From an uncultured Verrucomicrobiota bacterium (GTDB lineage Bacteria > Verrucomicrobiota > Verrucomicrobiia > Chthoniobacterales > SZAS-18), in assembly GCA_937871685.1 (NCBI GenBank), contig CALMOL010000036.1, forward strand, positions 1 through 19,238: a stretch of 19,238 nucleotides of DNA, read 5' to 3'. The translations under genes were made by a program, and so were the position numbers. Below the pieces are notes generated by a model, which did no database searches, was not told where the DNA came from, and saw only the letters and a list, made by a program, of their open reading frames with translations. Each line of letters opens with the position of its first letter. Positions within the stretch are counted from its first letter, which is position 1. Below are positions 13,834 through 19,238 of this stretch, piece after piece.

Positions 13834-15558
13834 TCACCGACGCACCGGGAAGCACCAAACATTTGGGGCCAGTTCCTCAGGCGCGCCCAGCCGCGTTGCA
13901 AACTCGACGTTGGTGGCGGGGGCAAAGCCGGGGCTGGCCCAGCCCCAGGTTCCTGGATCGGGGCCAACACCGGTGGCGGGATGCGAACGCAAGTCCACCA
14001 GCACGGCGTCCACTTGGTCGAGGGCCTTGACGACGCGCATCTCTTCCCGTGGTCGCACAAAGGCCGGGATGAACCACCAGTGCCGGAGGCTTGGCGAGCC
14101 GACGCGAAATTTGCCGCCGCCGTAGTGTTCCCAGCCAAAGGTGCCAGGGAAGACCAGCCATGTCGGCGACATGCCGGCACTCGGGGAACCGAGACGCACG
14201 GAGCGTTCCACCACGGCCGCAAACGCGGCGGCCTCGCCCGGCTGGAGGCTAAGGCGCTGTCCGTTTGGAAACGCCGTTTCCGGCGGAGCCGGCCGTGGGC
14301 GCATGGCATTCAAGATTGGCTTCACCGTGGCCGGCCACGCGCCGCACGCCAACGCGAGCGCAAGGAGCGATCCCGCCCACGGCCGAAAGAATGCGAAAGC
14401 ACCCGCCGCCGCGGCCAGCGGAATCCACAGATAATGCGAGGCCACGCCGATGTGCGGCAGGTAGAAGGTCGCGGCAAGCGGGAAAAAAAACCCGAGCCCT
14501 GCGGCCAGCCCGGCGTATTCCATGCGGTGAGAGGCTGATAAGACGGAAGGGACGTCATGGGCGGTGAGCAGTCGGCAACCGATCGCCGGAACCACGAGCG
14601 CGACGGTCAGGAGCACAGCCGCGGCGCCAGCCGCGATCGGTGGCCATTGGGTGCCGGCAAACATTCCGAAGTCGAACCAATGCAGGAAGCCGAGGTCGCC
14701 TCGATAGTAAGAGCGGTAGGCCGCGCGCATGTAGCTTGGCCAGAGCACGTCCGCGGCGTCCGGTGCCGGCGCGATGGCGAAGACCCAGGCAGCCAGGACG
14801 CCTTGCACCAACAGCAAGCCCACGGCCGTCCACCCGAGCGCGCGAGCCCATGCCCTGGCATCCATCCGTCTTCCCTCGGCGCGCCATTGGCACACGTCGG
14901 CCACGAAAATGCACGCGCCAGCGAAAACCACCCCGCCGAACTTTGCGGTTTGCATCAGGCCCAGCAGCGCACCCATTGTCAGGGAGCGCATCGCGCCGCG
15001 CCGCCACGGCGCCCGCCATGTCAGCAGTGCGCCCAGGAAGAATGCCGCCTCGAAGGGCGGATAAGCGTTGGCGCCAGGTGAGCGCAGCAGCAATCCGCCC
15101 AAGATCACGCAAAGCCACGCTGCTGCCACCCCCGGGCGTAGCCAACGGCTGAGCAGCCGGCCCACCAGGAGAAAATTAACGGCGTGGGCCACGAGGATGA
15201 AGCCGGCGAAGGTGTCGGCGGAATTGCCGAACGCCGCCGCGGCGAGCGTGTGCGCATGAATGGGCAGCGGGCCATATTGCGACCACACGTCTCGATAGAG
15301 CGTCTGGCCCGCAAGCAGGCGATCGGCCAAGTAGAGGTTCTGGCCAGGCTCGTCCGAGAGGAACCCGGAAGTCCTTCGGGGTGGCCACTGGACCCACATG
15401 AGAAACAACACGGCGAAGACCGTCGCCACCACCGCGGCGAGCCAGCCAGCGCGGGAGACGGCAGGATGAGACGATCTGGGGCCGGAGAACATGGAGGGCA
15501 ATTCAGGCCAGCCAGCGCGGGAGACGGCAGGATGAGACGATCTGGGGCCGGAGAACAT
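13834..15558 (-). CDS. GT-C-like membrane glycosyltransferase, paralogue 2, with duplicated N-terminus
   Basis: The same family as its downstream neighbour: EPGQNLYLADRLLAGQ (from residue 70), SQYGPLPIHAHTLAAAAFG (from 93), about ten membrane segments, and a C-terminal domain with FGWEHYGGGKFRVGSPS (474-490), RHWWFIP, DQVDAVLVD (514-522) and a terminal WCFPVRR. The start region lies in a perfect 66-bp tandem duplication, so there are two in-frame ATGs, 15558 and 15492, with the same 15 bases before each. ATG 15558 gives 574 residues with a 22-residue peptide repeated; ATG 15492 gives 552 residues and a leader like paralogue 1. I use 15558 because it directly follows the stop of the upstream GT4 gene, but 15492 may be the functional start. 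An A8 run (14483-14490) encodes the Phe stretch at 357-359. Role inferred: transfer from a polyprenyl-phosphate sugar outside the membrane. Confidence 0.87.
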   Translation of the reverse strand: MFSGPRSSHPAVSRAGWPELPSMFSGPRSSHPAVSRAGWLAAVVATVFAVLFLMWVQWPPRRTSGFLSDEPGQNLYLADRLLAGQTLYRDVWSQYGPLPIHAHTLAAAAFGNSADTFAGFILVAHAVNFLLVGRLLSRWLRPGVAAAWLCVILGGLLLRSPGANAYPPFEAAFFLGALLTWRAPWRRGAMRSLTMGALLGLMQTAKFGGVVFAGACIFVADVCQWRAEGRRMDARAWARALGWTAVGLLLVQGVLAAWVFAIAPAPDAADVLWPSYMRAAYRSYYRGDLGFLHWFDFGMFAGTQWPPIAAGAAAVLLTVALVVPAIGCRLLTAHDVPSVLSASHRMEYAGLAAGLGFFFPLAATFYLPHIGVASHYLWIPLAAAAGAFAFFRPWAGSLLALALACGAWPATVKPILNAMRPRPAPPETAFPNGQRLSLQPGEAAAFAAVVERSVRLGSPSAGMSPTWLVFPGTFGWEHYGGGKFRVGSPSLRHWWFIPAFVRPREEMRVVKALDQVDAVLVDLRSHPATGVGPDPGTWGWASPGFAPATNVEFATRLGAPEELAPNVWCFPVRR

Positions 15559-15573
15559 GGAGGGCAATTCAGG
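15442..15573. repeat. Perfect 66-bp tandem direct repeat, two copies
   Basis: Copy 1 is 15442-15507 and copy 2 is 15508-15573, identical base for base. The unit contains the stop-codon sequence of the upstream GT4 gene (functional in copy 2, at 15569-15571), the 10-nt spacer, an ATG and the first 16 codons after it. Because 66 is a multiple of three, the GT-C frame stays open through both copies and the unit encodes a repeated 22-residue peptide ending in HPAVSRAGW. There are no target-site features, inverted ends or spacer, so this is neither an insertion element nor a CRISPR. Confidence 0.95.
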
Positions 15574-16783
15574 CGCGAGGAAGCCGGGCCAGCGCCTCGC
15601 GGTAGGCCGCGAGCGTTTCGCGGGCAATGCGCGGCCAGCTGTAATCGCCGGCGGCTTGCCGACACGCCTCGCCCAGCGCGGCGCGGCGCGGCGCGGCGCG
15701 CAGGAGGGCGACGATGCGGGCGGCAAAGGACGCGGCGTCGCCGGCCGGCACGAGCAATTCCTTGGCGAAGGCGGCCAGCGTGGTGCTCGCGCCTGGCGCG
15801 TTGAAGGCGACCACCGGCAGCCGCGCGGCCATCATCTCGATCACGGCAATGCCGAATCCTTCCAGGTGCGAGGGAAAGGCGCCGAGGGTGGCGTCACCCA
15901 GGCGCGCCGGTAGTTCCGCCGCGGGGAAGCGCGACACCACCTCGACGTGCTCCGCCGTTTCCGGCACGCCGAGGCCGCGGCACACGTCCGCGCGCGTCTG
16001 GATGGCGCCGAGGAAACGGAAGCGCGCGGCCGGGACCTCCCCGCGCACCCGGCGCAGGATCTCGGGCCATTCCGCGCTGCCCTTCCGCTCGTCCCACGAC
16101 CCCACGAAGGCCACCACGGGCGCGGCGGCGCGGACGGAGTCGGGCGCGGCGGCGTCCGCGAGCGCGCGGTGCCGCGCGGGGGTGAGACCGAAGGGCTGCA
16201 CGAGGCACGGCGTATCCAGGCGGTAGTGCCGGCGGACCCATTCGCGCTCGTCCGGGATGGGCACGTTGACGAGGTCGGCGGCGGCGAAGCTTTGGGCGAC
16301 GAGCGGCACCGGCCCGGTGCGCACCGTGCGCATGAGGCGCTCGCGCGCGAAGTTCTTCAGCCGGGCGAGGCCGCGCGCGGGCGGCAGGCGCGCGCGCAGG
16401 CGGCGGTCAAACTCGGCGTAGGGCGCGTCCATGCCCACCGAGCGGGCCACGAGCAGGCCGCGGTAACCGAGCGCCGCCTTGGGCCGGGGGATGTCGCCCT
16501 GCAGCGCGTCCACTACGTCGAAACGCCGGCCCTCCCGGCGCAGGAAGCGGCACGCGCCCCGCGCAAACCATTCGCGCATGGGCAGCAGGTAGGTGTGGCG
16601 CGAGCGCGAGAGCCGCGGGAAGGCGGCGCGCATGTCGAAGATCTCCACCTCAGAGCCGAGCGCGCGGAACTCCTCCGCCAGCGCCAGTTGCGGCTGGGCC
16701 GCGCCCAGCTCCGGCTGCGCCACCATGTGGAGCGTCATCAGCACCCGCAGCGGGCGTCCGTCGGCGGAAGGGGGCGGAATCAT
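15569..16783 (-). CDS. GT4-family glycosyltransferase
   Basis: A 404-residue GT-B enzyme. The N-terminal domain has LRVLMTLHMVAQPELGAAQP (12-31) in place of the more usual GG loop, and FDVVDALQGDIPRPKAAL (88-105). The donor domain has VVAFVGSWDERKGSAEWPEI (223-242), FRFLGAIQTRAD (255-266) and the E-x7-E element in SHLEGFGIAVIEMMAARLP (E308, E316). It should be a cytosolic retaining sugar transferase. Start ATG 16783 overlaps the stop of the FkbM gene as ATGA; the longer open frame upstream is out-of-frame translation of that gene. Five tandem GCGCG units (15676-15700) lie in codons 361-369, where slippage by one unit would change the last ~35 residues. The stop lies inside copy 2 of the 66-bp duplication, ten bases before the next ATG. 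Confidence 0.92.
   Translation of the reverse strand: MIPPPSADGRPLRVLMTLHMVAQPELGAAQPQLALAEEFRALGSEVEIFDMRAAFPRLSRSRHTYLLPMREWFARGACRFLRREGRRFDVVDALQGDIPRPKAALGYRGLLVARSVGMDAPYAEFDRRLRARLPPARGLARLKNFARERLMRTVRTGPVPLVAQSFAAADLVNVPIPDEREWVRRHYRLDTPCLVQPFGLTPARHRALADAAAPDSVRAAAPVVAFVGSWDERKGSAEWPEILRRVRGEVPAARFRFLGAIQTRADVCRGLGVPETAEHVEVVSRFPAAELPARLGDATLGAFPSHLEGFGIAVIEMMAARLPVVAFNAPGASTTLAAFAKELLVPAGDAASFAARIVALLRAAPRRAALGEACRQAAGDYSWPRIARETLAAYREALARLPRA
15676..15700. repeat. Pentanucleotide microsatellite, GCGCG x5, inside a GT4 gene
   Basis: Five uninterrupted copies of GCGCG (25 bp) fall in the coding region of the GT4 gene, encoding part of LRAAPRRAAL. The unit is not a multiple of three, so gain or loss of a copy shifts the frame. 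In DNA this GC-rich, low-complexity G/C runs are common and chance is a fair explanation. Confidence 0.8.
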
Positions 16784-17610
16784 CGGCGGCGGGGCTCGCT
16801 CGCGAAAGAGGCATCCGGGAAAAAGAAGACGTTTTCGTAGGTCGGCACCGTCCAGCCGGCTCCCACGGGCTGCCACGGCCGGCCCGGCGCGGCGGGCGCG
16901 AGAAAGGGCTGCCAGCCCTGCCCGGCGAGCAGCGCGTGGACCGGCCAGCCACCGAGCGTGCCGTGCGCCTGCGCGGTAAACTCGGCGCACACCCACGGCC
17001 GGTTCTCGGACAAGATCCGCGCCGCGCCGCGCAGCACGTCCATCTCCGCGCCCTCCACGTCGATCTTGAGTCCACGCACGGAAGCGCCGGGCGGCAGGCA
17101 GGCATCCAGCGGGCGCACCGGAACACGCGTGCGGCCGGCGGGATCGAGACGGGAAAGATTCGGCGCGCGGCTAAGCTTGAAGGCAGCCTCGCCCTCCGCC
17201 GCGCCGAGGGCGTGGGCAGTGACTTGGACGACCTTGCTTAGGCCGTTTCGCTCGACGTTGTCGCGCAGCCGCCCGGCGGTGAGGGGATTTGGCTCGAATG
17301 CGTGAACTTGACCGCCAGGCCTCACGCGCGGCGCGGCACTCAGTGCCCACAGGCCGAGGCAAGCGCCGGCGTCCACGAAAACGTCGCCGGGGCCAAGCAG
17401 CCCGGCCAGAGCGGCCAAGTCCTCGGTTTCCTCCCCTCCCAGCCACACCATCGCCTCGTAGGAGTCGGCAAGGTCACAAGACACGCGCGCGCCACCAGGC
17501 AGAACCGCCTCGCGCCGGCCGCTGGGCCGCCGGTCCAGCCAGCGTCCGAGCAGCCGCCCGCGCAGGGGAAGGCGCGGGAAGGAGCGCAGCAGCCAGGGGA
17601 TGATTTCCAT
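16780..17610 (-). CDS. FkbM-family SAM-dependent methyltransferase
   Basis: A 276-residue Rossmann-fold enzyme. The SAM-binding strand and loop are DVFVDAGACLGLWAL (76-90), the ribose-binding acidic residue is in AFEPNP (104-109), and the FkbM signature is LKIDVEGAEMDVLRGA (181-196). YEAMVWLGGEETEDL (51-65) is the usual region just before the SAM fold. The C-terminal part (VPTYENVFFFP) is typical of the family. It probably O-methylates a sugar in the glycan. Start ATG 17610 is preceded by GAGGT (17614-17618) at short spacing, 11 nt after the stop of the DXD transferase gene; the frame stays open far upstream but that part is the neighbour's antiphase reading. It ends in an ATGA overlap with the following GT4 gene, so methylation and transfer are co-expressed. 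Substrate unknown. Confidence 0.92.
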   Translation of the reverse strand: MEIIPWLLRSFPRLPLRGRLLGRWLDRRPSGRREAVLPGGARVSCDLADSYEAMVWLGGEETEDLAALAGLLGPGDVFVDAGACLGLWALSAAPRVRPGGQVHAFEPNPLTAGRLRDNVERNGLSKVVQVTAHALGAAEGEAAFKLSRAPNLSRLDPAGRTRVPVRPLDACLPPGASVRGLKIDVEGAEMDVLRGAARILSENRPWVCAEFTAQAHGTLGGWPVHALLAGQGWQPFLAPAAPGRPWQPVGAGWTVPTYENVFFFPDASFASEPRRR

Positions 17611-17621
17611 GCGACCTCGAC

Positions 17622-18500
17622 TCACGCGCGCCACACGTCTCGCAGCCGGCGGGCCACGGTGTTCCAAAAGTGGTGCCGCACCGGCGCGACGTAGTGGCGC
17701 AACGCGATGGCGCGGCCAGCCGAGCGATCCGCCCAGACCGTCTGGTCGTCGAGGTCCAGCACCCAGCGCGCCGGGTCGAGCGGGGCGGCCCCAGCGGCGT
17801 GCAGCGTAAGATGGCAGAGCGTTTGCTCGGAAAAAAAATCCGCCTCCACCCCAGGGCCGAGCGCCGCCCAGCGCTCTGCCGCGAGCGACCAATCCAGCGG
17901 CTGGCGCAGGAAGACGACGCCGGAGTTGATCGGCTCGGCGGCTTCCTCCGGCGAGCGCAGCAGGCGTGGGTCGAGCGCGACGCGCGCGTCCGGCAGATAA
18001 TGCGCGGGAGCCGCCTGCCCGTTGAGCATTGGGGGCAGCAGCACGCGGGCGGCGGGAAAAAAGAGCACGTCGGAATCCGTGTAGAGGCACGTTTCCCCCG
18101 CGACCGAAAGCGTCGCGAGAAGCGAGAGCTTGAGGCCGAAGGGCACCGTGCGCGCGAAGGGCTGGAGCGTGGCCGGCAGCACCGCCAGCGGCAATTCCAC
18201 CGGGCGAATTCCCCGCAAGCACGGATGCAGCGCGTGGAGCCAGTCGAAGTCCTCGTCCTCCATCGTGCCGTCGGAGAGCACCATCCACTCGCGCGGCACG
18301 CCCGCGTGGCGCAGGAACGACGCCGCGCAGAAGGCGAGTTCCGCGAGGTGTTTCCGCGAGCAGAAGGTGAAGACTCGCAGGTCGAGCGGCGGCGCGTCCC
18401 CGCCGGCGCGCAGCCCGGACAATCGCGGCCGGCGCGGCAGGAAGCGCCGGCGGTTCCACTGACCGCGCCAAAAGGCGAGCTTGTAGGCCGGGTTGGGCAT
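17622..18500 (-). CDS. Putative DXD-type nucleotide-diphospho-sugar transferase (GT-A fold)
   Basis: A 292-residue protein without signal peptide or membrane segments. LRVFTFCSRKHLAELAFCAA (41-60) is a likely first strand and helix, WMVLSDG (72-78) a second strand, and CLYTDSDVLFFPAARVLLP (138-156) holds a DSD metal-binding motif (142-144) at the usual place for GT-A transferases. INSGVVFLR (191-199) and SEQTLCHL (224-231) resemble elements of GT8/GT77-like enzymes, and the C-terminal RHYVAPVRHHFW (268-279) ends with His residues that could bind the metal. I do not recognise a named family with certainty. Start ATG 18500 shares one base with the upstream stop (TGATG), so translation is coupled to GT-C paralogue 3. 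An A8 run (17831-17838) falls at its DFFS codons. Likely a cytosolic sugar transferase. Confidence 0.8.
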   Translation of the reverse strand: MPNPAYKLAFWRGQWNRRRFLPRRPRLSGLRAGGDAPPLDLRVFTFCSRKHLAELAFCAASFLRHAGVPREWMVLSDGTMEDEDFDWLHALHPCLRGIRPVELPLAVLPATLQPFARTVPFGLKLSLLATLSVAGETCLYTDSDVLFFPAARVLLPPMLNGQAAPAHYLPDARVALDPRLLRSPEEAAEPINSGVVFLRQPLDWSLAAERWAALGPGVEADFFSEQTLCHLTLHAAGAAPLDPARWVLDLDDQTVWADRSAGRAIALRHYVAPVRHHFWNTVARRLRDVWRA

Positions 18501-19238
18501 CAGCGGGGTGCAGCCTCCCGCCGCACCGGGAAGCACCATAGGTTGGGCGCCAGTTCTTCCGGCGAGCCCAGGCGGGCGGCCAGGGCGGCACCGGTGGCCG
18601 GGGAAAATCGGGGCGAGGCCCAGCCCCAGCTTGAAGGGTCGGGACCGACCGCGGAAACAGGCCGCGCGCGCAGGTCCACGAGCACGGCGTCCACCCGATC
18701 GAGCGCCTCGACCAGCGCGGGTTCCTCGCGGGGGCGCACGAAGGCCGGCAAAAACCACCAATGGCGGAAACCGGGGGCGCCCACGCGCAGCCTCCCCGCG
18801 GCAAAATGCTCCCAGCCGAAGGCGCCGGGGAAGACCAGCCACGCCGGCGGCGCGCCCGTTTCCCGCGGCGCGAGCCGGGCGGACCGGTCCAGCACCGCGC
18901 GAAACGCGGTCCTTTCCTCCGGTGTGACCCGCAATTTCTGGCCGTTCGGGAAGACCATCTCCTCGTTGCCCGCCCGTGGCCGGCCGCCGGCCAGCACGGG
19001 ACGGATCGTCGCCTCCCACGCCCCGGCGGCCAGCGCAAGAACGAGAAATCCCCTGGCCCACGGCCGGAAGAAGGCGAAGGCCCCCGCCGCCGCCAGGGCC
19101 GGAATCCAAAGGTAGTGCAGCGTGACCCACAAGTGCGGCAGGTAGATCGCCAGCGCGACGGGGAAAAAGACCCCAAGCCCCATCGCCAGCCCCGCGTAGT
19201 CGCGCGCGTGCTCGGCGCGCACGGCGCGCGGCGCCCTC
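18500..19238 (-). CDS. GT-C-like membrane glycosyltransferase, paralogue 3 (C-terminal part, cut by window edge)
   Basis: Only the last ~245 residues are in the window; the frame is open to the right edge. The visible part aligns with paralogues 1 and 2 throughout: the last membrane segments (YAGLAMGLGVFFPVALAIYL, HYLWIPALAAAGAFAFFRPW), then the soluble tail with FPNGQKLRVTPEE, FGWEHFAAGRLRVGAPG, RHWWFLPAFVRPREEP, DRVDAVLVDLRARP and WCFPVRR followed by five residues. Its tail is close to both other copies by eye. The first Met-like position near 19222 is an internal GTG (Val) and not a start. It is separated from paralogue 2 by the DXD transferase, FkbM and GT4 genes, and its stop overlaps the DXD transferase start as TGATG. 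Role inferred as for the other two: external-face sugar transfer from a polyprenyl-phosphate donor. Confidence 0.88.
   Translation of the reverse strand, partial: RAPRAVRAEHARDYAGLAMGLGVFFPVALAIYLPHLWVTLHYLWIPALAAAGAFAFFRPWARGFLVLALAAGAWEATIRPVLAGGRPRAGNEEMVFPNGQKLRVTPEERTAFRAVLDRSARLAPRETGAPPAWLVFPGAFGWEHFAAGRLRVGAPGFRHWWFLPAFVRPREEPALVEALDRVDAVLVDLRARPVSAVGPDPSSWGWASPRFSPATGAALAARLGSPEELAPNLWCFPVRREAAPR

Noticed and set aside
12357..14030. Long plus-strand frame of more than 550 codons opposite GT-C paralogue 1
   Set aside because: Low-complexity Arg/Gln/Pro-rich translation, spans the junction of two clear genes, and matches nothing I recognise. Similar plus-strand frames at 2260-3633, 4953-6257, 6203-7933, 7897-9414 and 17670-19115 were rejected for the same reason.
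15442..15573. CRISPR or insertion-sequence interpretation of the 66-bp repeat
   Set aside because: Only two directly abutting copies with no spacer, no terminal inverted repeats and no transposase; it lies in a coding frame.
15559..15726. Further N-terminal extension of GT-C paralogue 2 into the GT4 gene
   Set aside because: Those 56 codons are antiphase translation of the GT4 C-terminus; the family leader starts at the ATGs in the 66-bp repeat.
17611..19176. Very long minus-strand frame that would fuse about 520 residues to the FkbM protein
   Set aside because: The upstream part is antiphase reading of the DXD transferase and GT-C paralogue 3; FkbM similarity begins exactly at ATG 17610, which has a nearby GAGGT.

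Overview
This window is the interior of a glycan assembly locus on a very GC-rich bacterial chromosome. All 17 genes I can support encode glycan-building or glycan-modifying proteins. They are seven cytosolic GT-B glycosyltransferases (one cut by the left edge, one atypical), one GT2 enzyme, one DXD-type GT-A enzyme, four multi-pass GT-C-like membrane transferases (one cut by the right edge), one O-antigen polymerase/ligase-like protein, one CE4 deacetylase and two FkbM methyltransferases. I see no rRNA, tRNA, CRISPR array, transposase or integrase. No stretch longer than about 110 bases lacks a gene.

Organism: GC is roughly 70% by eye. Most starts lack a Shine-Dalgarno sequence, and two genes appear to start at TTG. 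The GT-C proteins have C-terminal soluble tails that remind me of proteins from Verrucomicrobiota and similar soil or freshwater lineages. That assignment is a low-confidence inference from memory; Planctomycetota, Acidobacteriota or a deltaproteobacterial lineage are not excluded.

Layout: sixteen genes lie on the minus strand, so transcription runs right to left. Block A (19238 to 12096) is GT-C paralogue 3, DXD transferase, FkbM, GT4, GT-C paralogue 2, GT-C paralogue 1. Block B (11148 to 1) is GT2, GT4, atypical GT-B, GT4, CE4 deacetylase, GT4, GT4, a different GT-C protein, polymerase/ligase, and a partial GT4. One plus-strand FkbM gene (11240-12145) separates the blocks. It is divergent from block B, and its 3' end overlaps the 3' end of block A by 50 bp. 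Several minus-strand junctions are coupled (ATGA at 16780 and 7981, GTGA at 6086, TGATG at 18500), which supports operon-like expression within each block.

Working model (inference): the GT-B, GT2 and DXD enzymes build a lipid-linked oligosaccharide at the cytoplasmic face, FkbM enzymes methylate and the CE4 enzyme deacetylates it. The GT-C proteins add residues from polyprenyl-phosphate sugars outside the membrane, and the Wzy/WaaL-like protein polymerises or ligates the product. No priming transferase, flippase, chain-length regulator, export ABC transporter or nucleotide-sugar gene is in the window, so the locus must continue outside it or rely on genes elsewhere.

Most notable signals: a perfect 66-bp tandem duplication that doubles the start region of a GT-C gene; three paralogues of one GT-C family with a strongly conserved tail; a tail-to-tail overlap that coincides with a paralogue-specific extension; hairpins in several intergenic spacers; and slippage-prone tracts (a 5-mer repeated five times, A8 and G7 runs) inside transferase genes.
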